This document shows positions 12,117 to 20,993 of a stretch of DNA of 44,312 bases, one piece after another (the stretch's first letter is position 1; each line of letters opens with the position of its first letter). A program made the position numbers and the translations under genes. Source of the DNA: Azonexaceae bacterium (GTDB lineage Bacteria; Pseudomonadota; Gammaproteobacteria; Burkholderiales; Rhodocyclaceae); contig SSTB01000015.1 of assembly GCA_009469665.1 (NCBI GenBank), positions 1-44,312 on the forward strand, written 5' to 3'. The notes beneath the pieces were generated by a model. It was not told the origin of the DNA, searched no databases, and saw only the letters and a list, made by a program, of their open reading frames with translations.

Positions 12117-12701
12117 ATGGCCCTCGCTGCGCAGATGTCCGCTACCGCCCGCCGCTTTCCTGGCAATAAGGGAATCTGGGTGGGAATCAGTTGCGAATTT
12201 CTGGAATTCGCAGTGATGTTCGCCCTCTACTTCATCGCCCGCGCCCACCATCCCGAGGCCTTCGTGGCCGGGGCAGAACGCCTTTCACGGCTTGCTGGCA
12301 CGGTCATCACACTGGTGATGGTGAGCAGCAGCTTTCTCGTGGCAGCGTCTGTCGACGCCCTGCGGGCGGGATTGCGCACCAGAGCACTGGCCTGCCTGAG
12401 CGCAGCGCTCGTTCTTGCCCTGGGTTATCCGGTGGTGAAGTTCCTGGAGATCGGGTGGAATCTGGAGCAAGGCATAGGCGGGAATTCCGGCATTTTCTTC
12501 ACCGTATATTACTACCTGACCTTCAACCATCTGGTCCATGCCTCCTGGGGAATCATCGGCATGGTCTGGGTTCTCGCCCGCCTGACCTGGGGCGCCTATA
12601 CGCCGGAAGAACACTCCGGCCTGGAAGCCCTCGGCAGCTACTGGCACGCCACCGACATCATCTGGCTGGTGATTTTTCCTCTTTTCTACGTCGTCAATTG
12701 A
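12117..12701 (+). CDS. Cytochrome c oxidase subunit III-like / NorE-like membrane protein
   Basis: 194 residues with five hydrophobic segments. It has the subunit III features FLEFAVMFALYF near 28, VKFLEIGWNL near 106 and the FTVYYYLTFNHLVHASWG block near 126-143. The short five-helix form without the first two helices is that of NorE, an accessory protein of nitric-oxide reductase clusters, rather than the full oxidase subunit. The next gene overlaps and resembles NorF. No norCBQD or oxidase subunit I/II genes lie in the window. An internal ATG at 12135 is an alternative start; neither start has a strong ribosome site. Confidence 0.8.
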   Translation: MALAAQMSATARRFPGNKGIWVGISCEFLEFAVMFALYFIARAHHPEAFVAGAERLSRLAGTVITLVMVSSSFLVAASVDALRAGLRTRALACLSAALVLALGYPVVKFLEIGWNLEQGIGGNSGIFFTVYYYLTFNHLVHASWGIIGMVWVLARLTWGAYTPEEHSGLEALGSYWHATDIIWLVIFPLFYVVN

Positions 12702-12991
12702 ACGCCCGCTCGCAACTGCCTTCCCTCACCCTGGTCTGGCTGGCCCTCGTCGCCCTATCACTGGGTAGCCTGGGCCTGGGGGGCTGGCTGCACGGCTCCC
12801 GCTGGCTCCCGTTGCTCGTGGCGGGAATCGTCTGGCTGAAGTGCTTTTTGGTCGCGCGACGCTTCATCGAGGTGGAGAGCGCCCATCCCTTCGTGGCCAG
12901 GATCGTGGCGGTCTTCATTGCGCTGGCACCGGCGGCTCTGGTCCTGACCTCATTTTTTGGTGACGCCATCGCCCGCTGGGCAAGCCTGTAG
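12698..12991 (+). CDS. NorF-like small membrane protein (subunit IV-like)
   Basis: 97 residues from a TTG start that overlaps the previous stop (TTGA), implying translational coupling. It has three hydrophobic segments: LTLVWLALVALSLGSLGLGG, LPLLVAGIVWLKCFLVA and VFIALAPAALVLTSFF. The WLKCFLVARRFIEVE stretch is typical of NorF and prokaryotic cytochrome oxidase subunit IV proteins. The expected role is assembly or stability of a haem-copper oxidase or NO reductase encoded elsewhere. Its assignment depends on its neighbour as much as on its own sequence. Confidence 0.7.
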   Translation: MNARSQLPSLTLVWLALVALSLGSLGLGGWLHGSRWLPLLVAGIVWLKCFLVARRFIEVESAHPFVARIVAVFIALAPAALVLTSFFGDAIARWASL

Positions 12992-13020
12992 CGTCGGTCC
13001 CGCCGCTTGGCCGGCTCAGT

Positions 13021-13248
13021 TCAGGAGTTCTCGTCTTCCGGCAGCGGCGGCTGCGGACGGCTCATGACGTAGAGCACCCCGGCGCAGCACAGCAGGAATG
13101 CCACGCCTGCGAGGGCACTCGGCGTCCAACTGTCGGCGAGACCCCGCGTCTGCAGAAGCCAAACGAAGAGGCCGACGACGGGCAGCGCTAGCAGGGCGCA
13201 AAAAATTGCGGTGGCCAGGGCAATCTGCTGCCCGATGTGGCGTTTCAT
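13021..13248 (-). CDS. Small two-helix membrane protein
   Basis: 75 residues from MKRHIGQQIALAT, with two hydrophobic helices (about 9-33 and 43-63) and a short acidic/Pro-rich tail (PPLPEDENS). The ATG overlaps the stop of the secretin-domain gene by four bases (ATGA), so the two are translationally coupled. No family recognised. The tight coupling suggests it works with that periplasmic protein. Confidence 0.65.
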   Translation of the reverse strand: MKRHIGQQIALATAIFCALLALPVVGLFVWLLQTRGLADSWTPSALAGVAFLLCCAGVLYVMSRPQPPLPEDENS

Positions 13249-14033
13249 GGCAACTCCTCGACCAGGAGCCAGACGGAGCGGGACTCGCTCACATCCTGGG
13301 TCGAAAGGCTGATGCCGCCCCGTTCTCCTGTTGTGGCCCGGCGGCCGCCGCCGCCCAGTTCGATCCACTCGCCGAGACGACCGCTGACGGTGGTGCTCAG
13401 GCGCTGGGTAGCGACGCTGCCTCCCGCGCCGGCCGCGTCGGCCTGCTGGCTGATGTCCAGCGTCACGCGATCACCGGCGAGCCGGGGTATGGCGTAGAAC
13501 CCCTGCCCTACATCGCGATACACCGTGGTTTCGCTGGCGACGACGCCCCCCGGCCCGATGACGACCTGGCGCAGAGGAACGGGCAGGGAGCGGCCGACCT
13601 GGATGAATGCCGAGGCACCTTCGAGCGTCTGCACGCTCTGTTCGCCGGAATCCCGCCTCACGCTGCGGGTATCCCACACCTGGGCGCCGGCTTCGACCCG
13701 ACGGGTACCCCCCAGGGTGACCTGGGCGCTGCCCGAGGCGCCACGGCGTTCGACCTCGGCCTGCCGATTCTGACTGATGCGGATGATCAGGCGCCGTGCG
13801 GGGGTGTCGATTGCGGCCAGGGCGCGCTTGATTTCGTCACGGTTGCGGGAGCTGGCACGCAGAAAGAGCTGGTTGTTCATGCCGCTCAGCGATCCCCCGG
13901 GCTCGACCAAGGGCAGCAGGACGGGCAGCACCTTGTCCACCGTCTGGCTGCGCAAAGGGATGACTTCAAGCTGCTGCTGCCCCCAAACGGAGCCCGCCGC
14001 GAGCAGGAGAAGACAAAACAGGCATCGGAACAT
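13245..14033 (-). CDS. Periplasmic protein with secretin short N-domain
   Basis: 262 residues. A signal peptide (LLLLAAGSVWG-QQ) is followed by a secretin N-type subdomain: LEVIPLRSQTVDKVLPVLLP, then an ASSRNRDEIKRALAAIDTPARRL helix-strand. In type II/III secretins this element stacks into the periplasmic ring. The C-terminal half (about 110-262), with QVGRSLPVPLRQVVIG and an LDISQQ strand, resembles the beginning of a secretin core. The protein is far too short for a complete secretin pore, and no pilus or secretion genes are adjacent. It lies 17 nt downstream of zapE, probably in the same transcript. Confidence 0.7.
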   Translation of the reverse strand: MFRCLFCLLLLAAGSVWGQQQLEVIPLRSQTVDKVLPVLLPLVEPGGSLSGMNNQLFLRASSRNRDEIKRALAAIDTPARRLIIRISQNRQAEVERRGASGSAQVTLGGTRRVEAGAQVWDTRSVRRDSGEQSVQTLEGASAFIQVGRSLPVPLRQVVIGPGGVVASETTVYRDVGQGFYAIPRLAGDRVTLDISQQADAAGAGGSVATQRLSTTVSGRLGEWIELGGGGRRATTGERGGISLSTQDVSESRSVWLLVEELP

Positions 14034-14050
14034 GGGGGCAATCGTGAAAG

Positions 14051-15166
14051 TCAGGCGGTATTGTGGGCCAGGGCGAGGTATTCGCGTGAATTCATTTCCG
14101 TCAAGCGGCTGACCGTGCGGATAAATTCGCCCGCCTGGGTCCCTTCGGTATAGAGATCCTGCGGGGGGGCCGCGGCGGTGGCGATGAGCTTGACCCGGTG
14201 GTCGTAGAAGACATCCACCAGCCAGGTGAAGCGGCGGGCTTCGGAGGCCTGGTGGGTGGTCATTTTCGGAATGTGGGACAGCAACACTGTATGGTAGCGG
14301 CGGGCGATCTCCAGGTAATCATTCTGGGATCGGGGGCCACCGCACAGGGTCTTGAAGTCGAACCAGACGACGCCGTTGGCCCGACGCAGGGTGGCAATGT
14401 CGCGGCCCAGCACCTCGATTTTCCCCCCCTTCTTGCCCTCCTCTCCTGCCACCCTGCGAAAGGAGTCGAGCATTTTCCGCTCTGCCTCGTCATCATCAGG
14501 ATGGTGGTAAATCTCCACCTGCTCCAGAGTGCGAAGGCGGTAATCGATGCCAGCGTCCACTTCGACAACGTCCATTCGTTTCTTGAGCAGGGCGATGGTG
14601 GGCAGGAAGCTTTCCCGGTGCAGGCCGTCCGGGTAGAGCCGGTCCGGTGGGTAGTTGGAGGTCATGACCAGGATGACGCCCCGCTCCAGGAGGCCATCCA
14701 GCAACCGACCGAGGATCATGGCGTCGGCGATGTCGGAGACGTGGAATTCGTCGAAGCAGAGTAGGCGCACGTCCTTGGCGATGTGCTCGGCTACCTTGAG
14801 CATGGGATCGGCTTCACCCTTGAAGGCGTCCAGATCCCGGTGAATTTGCTGCATGAAGGCGTGGAAGTGGACGCGCTTTTTGCGCCGGTACGGGACAGCG
14901 CTGTAGAAACAGTCCATGAGGAAGCTCTTACCCCGTCCGACTCCACCCCAGAAATACACACCGCGCGGCGGCTTGGGGGGCGACAGCAGGCGCTTGAAGG
15001 TGCTGTTACGGTCCACCTTGAAGCTCAGTAGGTCCGTGTAAAGACGCTGCAGAGATTCCGCCGCCGCCTTCTGGGCGGCATCGGCCACATAGCCGAGGCT
15101 CTGCAACAGACCGAGGTAGGCATCGAGCATGCCGGTGGCCGAGACATTGAGTTTTCTGTGAGGCAT
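14051..15166 (-). CDS. zapE: Cell-division ATPase ZapE (AFG1 family)
   Basis: 371-residue P-loop ATPase: Walker A GGVGRGKS near 88-95, Walker B LLCFDEFHVSD near 135-145, then VMTSNYPPDRLYPDGL (sensor-like) and the C-terminal FTWLVDVFYDHRVKL stretch typical of AFG1/ZapE. In E. coli ZapE affects FtsZ ring stability; the mitochondrial relative handles misfolded respiratory proteins. A frame open further upstream to 15388 runs back into lpdA and its terminator, so the ATG at 15166 (MPHRKLNVSATG) is chosen. It follows the sdh-suc-lpd block after a terminator, as is usual in betaproteobacteria. Confidence 0.93.
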   Translation of the reverse strand: MPHRKLNVSATGMLDAYLGLLQSLGYVADAAQKAAAESLQRLYTDLLSFKVDRNSTFKRLLSPPKPPRGVYFWGGVGRGKSFLMDCFYSAVPYRRKKRVHFHAFMQQIHRDLDAFKGEADPMLKVAEHIAKDVRLLCFDEFHVSDIADAMILGRLLDGLLERGVILVMTSNYPPDRLYPDGLHRESFLPTIALLKKRMDVVEVDAGIDYRLRTLEQVEIYHHPDDDEAERKMLDSFRRVAGEEGKKGGKIEVLGRDIATLRRANGVVWFDFKTLCGGPRSQNDYLEIARRYHTVLLSHIPKMTTHQASEARRFTWLVDVFYDHRVKLIATAAAPPQDLYTEGTQAGEFIRTVSRLTEMNSREYLALAHNTA

Positions 15167-15229
15167 GGCGTTCTTGTCGCAGGGGGCCAAGGGTCCATTC
15201 TGCCAAGAAAGCAGCGCTTCCGGCGAATG

Positions 15230-15264
15230 AAAAAGGGCGGGCGCGTTACCGCTACCCGCCCTTT
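15230..15264 (-). terminator. Terminator after lpdA
   Basis: On the minus strand AAAGGGCGGG pairs with CCCGCCCTTT (10-bp stem), followed by further T residues. It begins about 20 nt after the lpdA stop. Confidence 0.85.
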
Positions 15265-15284
15265 CAGGCTGTGCCGCTACCGGC

Positions 15285-16709
15285 TTAGAAGTGGATGGCG
15301 CGCTTGTCGCAGGCCAGGGCCGCTTCGTGGGTGATTTCGGAGAGCGTCGGGTGGGCGTGGCAGATACGGGCCAGGTCCTCGGAGGCACCGCCGAATTCCA
15401 TGGCCACCACGGCTTCGGCGATCAGCTCGGAGGCATTGGCGCCGATGATGTGCACGCCAAGGATACGGTCGGTCTGGGCACAGGCGAGAATCTTCACGAA
15501 GCCGGTGGGATCCCCCATGCCCAGGGCCCGGCCGCTGGCCACGAAGGGCACCTTGCCCGCCTTGTAGGCGACGCCGTCGGCCTTGAGTTGCTGCTCGGTC
15601 TTGCCGACCCAGGCGATTTCCGGGCTGGTGTAGATGACGAAGGGCACGGTGTCGAAGTTGCAGTGACCGGCCTGGCCCGCGATCAATTCGGCCACCATGA
15701 TGCCTTCTTCGGAAGCCTTGTGGGCAAGCATGGGGCCGCGCACCACGTCGCCGATGGCCCACACTCCGGGCAGGTTGGTCTGGCAGTGTCCGTCCACATC
15801 GACCATGCCGCGGTCGGTGAGCTTCAAGCCCACGGCTTCGGCATTCAGGCCGTCGGTATTGGGGATGCGGCCGATGGAGACGATCAGGCGATCGGCGTCC
15901 AGCGTCTGGGCCTTGCCTTCCTTATCGGTATAAGCGATGGAAACGCTCTTCTTGGTGGCCTTGATGTCGCCCAACTTGACGCCAAGTTTGATGTCGAGAC
16001 CCTGCTTGGCGAAGACCTTGGCGGCCTCTTTGGCCACGTCCTGGTCAGCGACAGAAAGGAATTCGGGCAGGACTTCCAGGATGGTGACCTCGGAACCCAG
16101 GCGACGCCAGACGGAACCCATTTCCAGGCCGATGACGCCTGCGCCGATGACGGCCAGCTTCTTGGGCACGGTTTCCTGGTCCAGGGCGCCTTCGTTGTCC
16201 ATGACGATCTTGTTGTCCACGGGCAGGCCGGGCAGATGGCGGGCCTTGGAGCCGGTGGCAATGATGACCTGCTTGGCCAGCACCTCTTCGTTGCCGACCT
16301 TGATCTTCCAGCTGTCGCCTTCCTTGGCGACGAAGGAGCCATGGCCGGCCAGGAAGCTGACCTTGTTCTTCTTGAACAGGCCCTTGATGCCGGAGGTGAG
16401 CTGATTGACGATGGTGTCCTTGCGGCCCTTCATGGTGGGCACGTCGATGCTGGGCTGGCTCACCTTGATGCCCTGGGCGGCGAAGGCGTGGCCGGCTTCC
16501 TCGAATAGGTGGGAAGTATGCAGCAGGGCCTTGGAGGGAATGCAGCCGACATTCAGGCAGGTACCACCAAGACGGGGTTCGCCCTTGGGGTCGGCATAAG
16601 GATTGGATTCGCAGCAGGCGGTGTTGAAGCCGAGCTGGGAAGCGCGGATGGCCGCCACATAGCCGCCGGGGCCGCCGCCGATAACGAGCACGTCAAATTG
16701 CTTGGACAT
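15285..16709 (-). CDS. lpdA: Dihydrolipoyl dehydrogenase (E3)
   Basis: 474-residue flavoprotein reoxidising dihydrolipoamide of the 2-oxoglutarate dehydrogenase complex with NAD. FAD site GGGPGG near 11-16, redox disulfide Cys51/Cys56 in [16 protein letters not shown] site near [13 protein letters not shown], second FAD motif ending VWAIGDVV, and the C-terminal His-Glu active pair region (CHAHPTLSE). Full length, with no anomaly. It is the third gene of the sucA-sucB-lpdA unit, separated from sucB by 74 nt that hold a strong hairpin. A clear AAAGG precedes the ATG. Confidence 0.97.
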   Translation of the reverse strand: MSKQFDVLVIGGGPGGYVAAIRASQLGFNTACCESNPYADPKGEPRLGGTCLNVGCIPSKALLHTSHLFEEAGHAFAAQGIKVSQPSIDVPTMKGRKDTIVNQLTSGIKGLFKKNKVSFLAGHGSFVAKEGDSWKIKVGNEEVLAKQVIIATGSKARHLPGLPVDNKIVMDNEGALDQETVPKKLAVIGAGVIGLEMGSVWRRLGSEVTILEVLPEFLSVADQDVAKEAAKVFAKQGLDIKLGVKLGDIKATKKSVSIAYTDKEGKAQTLDADRLIVSIGRIPNTDGLNAEAVGLKLTDRGMVDVDGHCQTNLPGVWAIGDVVRGPMLAHKASEEGIMVAELIAGQAGHCNFDTVPFVIYTSPEIAWVGKTEQQLKADGVAYKAGKVPFVASGRALGMGDPTGFVKILACAQTDRILGVHIIGANASELIAEAVVAMEFGGASEDLARICHAHPTLSEITHEAALACDKRAIHF

Positions 16710-16740
16710 GGTTCAACCTTTCGTTGTTCAGATGTGCGAA

Positions 16741-16769
16741 GCGCCAGCGCCCTCGTGAGACGCTGGCGC
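16741..16769 (-). promoter_or_regulatory. Intercistronic stem-loop between sucB and lpdA
   Basis: GCGCCAGCG and CGCTGGCGC form a perfect 9-bp stem with an 11-nt loop. No T-run follows on the minus strand, so it is more likely an RNA-stabilising or processing element than a terminator. Confidence 0.6.
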
Positions 16770-16783
16770 CCGAGCGACGTCGA

Positions 16784-18022
16784 TTAGACGCCGAGGAGCA
16801 GGCGGGCCGGATCTTCCAGCGCTTCCTTCATGGTCACCAGACCGAGGACAGCTTCGCGGCCGTCGATGATGCGGTGGTCGTAGGACATGGCAAGGTAGTT
16901 GATCGGGCGCACGACGACCTGACCATTCTCGACCACGGCGCGATCCTTGGTGGCGTGGATGCCGAGGATGGCGGACTGGGGCGGGTTGATGATGGGGGTG
17001 GAGAGCATGGAACCGAAGACGCCGCCGTTGGAGATGGAGAAGGTGCCGCCGGTGAGTTCCTCGATCGACAGCTTGCCGTCCTTGGCCTTGTTGCCGAACT
17101 CGGCGATCTTCTTCTCGATCTCGGCGACGGTCATCTGGTCGGCATTGCGCAGGATGGGCACGACCAGACCGCGGGGCGAGCCTACGGCGATGCCGATATC
17201 GATGAAGCCGTGGTACACGATGTCGTTGCCATCGACGGAAGCGTTGAGCACCGGGAACTTCTGCAGGGCGGCACAGGCTGCCTTGACGAAGAAGCCCATG
17301 AAGCCCAGGCGCACGCCGTGGGTCTTCTCGAACTTCTCGGCGTACTGCTTGCGCAGGGCCATGATCGGACCCATGTTCACTTCGTTGAAGGTGGTCAGGA
17401 TGGCGTTGGTGGATTGCGATTCGACCAGACGCTGGGCGACCCGGGCACGCAGCCGGGACATGGGCACGCGCTGCTCGGTGCGGCTGGCCTGCACGTCGAT
17501 GCCCGAAGTGGGGACCGGCAGGGTCGCTGCAGCAGCGGCAGCCGGGGCGGCGACAGGGCCAGCAGCGGGTGCTGCGGCCTTCTGGGCGCCAACGGCGTCT
17601 TCCTTGGTCACGCGACCGCCACGGCCGGAACCGGTGACGTCGGAGGCGGCAATGCCTTTTTCGTCCAGGATCTTGCGGGCGGCGGGGCTGGCCGTACCGG
17701 CGGGAGCCGCGGCGGCCGGTGCCGGAGCGGCGGCCTTCGGCTCGGCTGCCTTGGCGGCGGGAGCAGCAGCGCCGGCCTTGGCTTCGGTGTCGATCCGGGC
17801 GATGAGTTCGCCGGAGGTCACGGTCTCGCCGTCACCCTTGACGATTTCCACCAAGACGCCGGCGTCCGGGGCGGGAACTTCGAGGACGACCTTGTCGGTT
17901 TCGATGTCTATGACGATCTCGTCACGGGCAACGGCTTCGCCGACCTTTTTCTTCCAGGACGCCAGCGTGCCTTCGGCAACGGACTCAGAGAGCTGGGGGA
18001 CTTTGACTTCGATAATGCTCAT
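16784..18022 (-). CDS. sucB: 2-oxoglutarate dehydrogenase E2, dihydrolipoyl succinyltransferase
   Basis: 412 residues. A lipoyl domain (1-77) carries the lipoyl-lysine Lys44 in [11 protein letters not shown]. An Ala/Pro-rich linker is followed by an E3-binding domain at about 112-145 ([25 protein letters not shown]). The catalytic core then ends with [13 protein letters not shown], His383 and Asp387 being the acyltransferase pair. A second Ala-rich linker lies between the E3-binding domain and the core. It forms the 24-mer core of the complex with SucA and Lpd. It starts 24 nt after the sucA stop. Confidence 0.97.
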   Translation of the reverse strand: MSIIEVKVPQLSESVAEGTLASWKKKVGEAVARDEIVIDIETDKVVLEVPAPDAGVLVEIVKGDGETVTSGELIARIDTEAKAGAAAPAAKAAEPKAAAPAPAAAAPAGTASPAARKILDEKGIAASDVTGSGRGGRVTKEDAVGAQKAAAPAAGPVAAPAAAAAATLPVPTSGIDVQASRTEQRVPMSRLRARVAQRLVESQSTNAILTTFNEVNMGPIMALRKQYAEKFEKTHGVRLGFMGFFVKAACAALQKFPVLNASVDGNDIVYHGFIDIGIAVGSPRGLVVPILRNADQMTVAEIEKKIAEFGNKAKDGKLSIEELTGGTFSISNGGVFGSMLSTPIINPPQSAILGIHATKDRAVVENGQVVVRPINYLAMSYDHRIIDGREAVLGLVTMKEALEDPARLLLGV

Positions 18023-18046
18023 GATGGCTCCACTCGTGCAGTGTTA

Positions 18047-20884
18047 TCAGTACTCGATCTTGCCCAGGGCGGACTCGACCAGAGCTTTTTGTTGCTGGTT
18101 GTGCTTGGCGAGATACCCCACCGCCGGCGACGACGAGGCGGGACGGGACACCAGGAGCAGTTTCTGGGTACCGCCCAACTGGGTATCCAGATGGTGACGG
18201 GAAGCGATCCAGTACCAGGCTCCCTGGTTGCGCGGTTCTTCCTGACACCAGACGATTTCCGTCGCCTTGGGGTACTTGGCGAGTTCCTTGGCCAGTGAAT
18301 CCTGGGGGAAGGGGTAGAGCTGCTCCAAGCGCACGATGGCGATGTGGTTGAGCTTCTGCTCGCGCCGGGCGGCCACCAGGTCGTAATACACTTTTCCGCA
18401 GCACAGGACGACCCGGGTCACCTTCTTGGCATCGAGCTTGTCCACTTCACCGATGACGCGCTGGAACTCGCCGTTGGCCAGGTCTTCAAGCGGCGAGCAG
18501 GCGTCCTTGTGGCGCAGGAGGGACTTGGGCGACATGACGATCAGCGGCTTCCTTTGCATGCGCACCGCCTGACGACGCAGCATGTGGAAGACCTGGGCAG
18601 CCGTGGTGGGCACACAGACCTCCATGTTCAGCTCGGCGCAAGCCTGCATGTAACGCTCCAGGCGGGCGGAGGAGTGTTCCGGGCCCTGGCCCTCGTAGCC
18701 GTGGGGAAGCAGCATGACCAGGCCGCAGGCCCGGCCCCACTTGGCTTCGCCGGAGGAGATGAACTGGTCGACAACCACCTGGGCGCCGTTGGCAAAGTCG
18801 CCGAACTGGCCTTCCCAGATCACCAATTCATAGGGATTGGCGGAGGCGTAGCCATAGTCGAAGGCCAGGACGGCTTCTTCGGAGAGCACGGAGTCGTAGC
18901 ACTGGAAGCCGGCCTGCTTTTCCTGTAGGTGCTGCAGGGTGTAGTAGGTGCCTTCGTTCCAGTTCTCGCGGTTCTGGTCGTGGAAGGCGGCGTGGCGGTG
19001 GAAGAAGGTGCCGCGACCGACATCCTCGCCTGAGATGCGCACGCCGTAGCCGGAGACCAGCAGGGAGGCGTAGGCTAGGTTCTCAGCCATGCCCCAGTCG
19101 ACGGGAAGCTTGCCCTCGCCCATGGCCGCACGATCCTCGACGATTTTCTTGACCCGGGAGTGCAGGGTGAATCCGGCCGGAAGTGTGGTCAAGCGCTGGG
19201 CCAGGCGCTGCAAATCCTTGGCAGGTACCCGGGTGTCGCAGGTCTCGATGTAGTTCTTGGCTAGGAAGGGCATCCAGTCGATGGTATTCGGATGCTTGTA
19301 GCCTGCCAGAACCGGGTTGTAGAGCAATTCGCCCTTGTCGAGGTGTTCGCGGTACTGGGCAATCATCTGGTCGGGACCGTCTGCCGGCAGCACGCCTTCG
19401 GCGATCAGCTTGTCACCGTAGAGCTTGCGGGTGCCCGGATGCTGGCCAATCTTCTTGTACATCAGGGGCTGGGTGACCATCGGCTCGTCCTGCTCGTTGT
19501 GGCCGAGCTTTCTGAAGCAGACGATATCTACCACCACATCCTTCTGGTACTTCTGGCGGAACTCCATGGCCACCTGGGTGGCCAGCGCCACCGCTTCCGG
19601 ATCGTCGCCATTGACGTGGAAGATGGGCGCTTCCGCCATCTTGAAGATGTCCGTGCAGTACAGGGAGGAGCGGTAATCACGGGGATCGCTGGTGGTGAAG
19701 CCGATCTGGTTGTTCACCACGATGTGCAGGGTGCCCCCGGTGCCGTAGCCGCGGGTCTGGGCAAAATTGAGCATTTCCTGATTGACGCCCTGCCCTGCCA
19801 CAGCAGCGTCGCCATGCACCAGTACCGGCAGAACCTTCTGCTTGCCCACCGCGCCGCGCCGTACCTGACGGGCGTAGACCGAGCCCTCCACCACCGGATT
19901 AACGATTTCCAGGTGTGAGGGGTTGAAGGCCAGGGTCAGGTGGCAGGGGCCGCCCGGGGTGTAGACGTCTGAGGAGTAACCCAGGTGGTACTTGACGTCG
20001 CCGGCCGAGAGATCGCTCTTCTTCTTGCCTTCGAACTCGTCGAAAAGCATGGCAGGAGCCTTGCCCAGGGTATTCACCAGAACGTTCAGGCGACCTCGGT
20101 GGGCCATGCCGATGACCACTTCATCGACCCCCAGCCGGCCGCCGGTACGGATGGCTTCATCCATGGCGACGATGAGGGATTCGCCGCCTTCAAGGGAGAA
20201 GCGCTTCTGACCGACGTAGCGGGTGTGCAGGTAGCGCTCCAGGGTCTCGGCGGCAGTAAGGCGCTCCAGCAGACGCTTCTTCTGCTCTGGGTTGTAGGAG
20301 CCGCGGGAGCGAATGGTCTCCAGCCGCTCCTGCAACCAACGCTTCTCGCCGTACTCGCTCATGTACATGTATTCGACGCCAATGGAGCCGCAGTAGGTCT
20401 GCTTCAGGGCCTCGACGATGTCGCCCAGCTTGGCGTTCTCGGGCGTGCCTTTGAAGGAACCGGCGTTGAAGGTCTTGTTCAGGTCGGAATCCGAGAACCC
20501 ATAGAAGGAGAGTTCGAGTTCGGGGATCGCCGGGCGGGGCATGCGCTTGAGGGGATCCAGGTCGGCCCAACGGGTGCCGAGAAAACGATAGACGTTGATG
20601 AGTTGGATGACGCCGACCTGCTTCTTGCCGTCCTCGCTGGACACCGGGGCTGCAGGCCGGAACCCGCCGTCCTTGGCCAATTCGGCAAAGGCGGCGATGA
20701 CCGGTGCGTGGGGCACGTCGCGGGCGACGTAACCCGGCATCTGGGTCAGGCGATCAAAATAATCGCGCCACTCCTCCGGCACGGCGGTCGGATTATTGAG
20801 ATAGTTCTCGTAAAGCTCTTCGACGAAGGGCGCGTTGCCGCCGAAGTACATAGAACTGTCGAACAATTGCGTCATCGTGGTCAT
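18047..20884 (-). CDS. sucA: 2-oxoglutarate dehydrogenase E1
   Basis: 945-residue thiamine-diphosphate enzyme decarboxylating 2-oxoglutarate. Recognisable blocks: the E2-interacting N-terminus (LFDSSMYFGGNAPFVEELY), GMAHRGRLNVLVNTLGK, VKYHLGYSSD, HGDAAVAGQG, NNQIGFTTSDPRDYRSS, the diphosphate-binding region NGDDPEAV...DIVCFRKLGHNEQDEP, and the C-terminal VWCQEEPRNQGAW. Full length for the family. AGGGG lies 7 nt before the ATG. It is separated from gltA by a terminator, so the suc-lpd unit should have its own promoter in the 69 bp after that terminator. Confidence 0.97.
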   Translation of the reverse strand: MTTMTQLFDSSMYFGGNAPFVEELYENYLNNPTAVPEEWRDYFDRLTQMPGYVARDVPHAPVIAAFAELAKDGGFRPAAPVSSEDGKKQVGVIQLINVYRFLGTRWADLDPLKRMPRPAIPELELSFYGFSDSDLNKTFNAGSFKGTPENAKLGDIVEALKQTYCGSIGVEYMYMSEYGEKRWLQERLETIRSRGSYNPEQKKRLLERLTAAETLERYLHTRYVGQKRFSLEGGESLIVAMDEAIRTGGRLGVDEVVIGMAHRGRLNVLVNTLGKAPAMLFDEFEGKKKSDLSAGDVKYHLGYSSDVYTPGGPCHLTLAFNPSHLEIVNPVVEGSVYARQVRRGAVGKQKVLPVLVHGDAAVAGQGVNQEMLNFAQTRGYGTGGTLHIVVNNQIGFTTSDPRDYRSSLYCTDIFKMAEAPIFHVNGDDPEAVALATQVAMEFRQKYQKDVVVDIVCFRKLGHNEQDEPMVTQPLMYKKIGQHPGTRKLYGDKLIAEGVLPADGPDQMIAQYREHLDKGELLYNPVLAGYKHPNTIDWMPFLAKNYIETCDTRVPAKDLQRLAQRLTTLPAGFTLHSRVKKIVEDRAAMGEGKLPVDWGMAENLAYASLLVSGYGVRISGEDVGRGTFFHRHAAFHDQNRENWNEGTYYTLQHLQEKQAGFQCYDSVLSEEAVLAFDYGYASANPYELVIWEGQFGDFANGAQVVVDQFISSGEAKWGRACGLVMLLPHGYEGQGPEHSSARLERYMQACAELNMEVCVPTTAAQVFHMLRRQAVRMQRKPLIVMSPKSLLRHKDACSPLEDLANGEFQRVIGEVDKLDAKKVTRVVLCCGKVYYDLVAARREQKLNHIAIVRLEQLYPFPQDSLAKELAKYPKATEIVWCQEEPRNQGAWYWIASRHHLDTQLGGTQKLLLVSRPASSSPAVGYLAKHNQQQKALVESALGKIEY

Positions 20885-20953
20885 GAATGTCCCCTATTGG
20901 GTGTTATGGCTACCCGCGTGCCGGCCTTACGCTGACACAGCGGCTACTGCTTG

Positions 20954-20982
20954 AAAAAAAGGCGACCCGCAGGCCGCCTTTT
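20954..20982 (-). terminator. Terminator after gltA
   Basis: On the minus strand AAAAGGCG pairs with CGCCTTTT around a GC-rich loop, followed by seven T in all. It lies just after the gltA stop and could act in both directions. Confidence 0.8.
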
Positions 20983-20993
20983 CTTGGTCGCGC

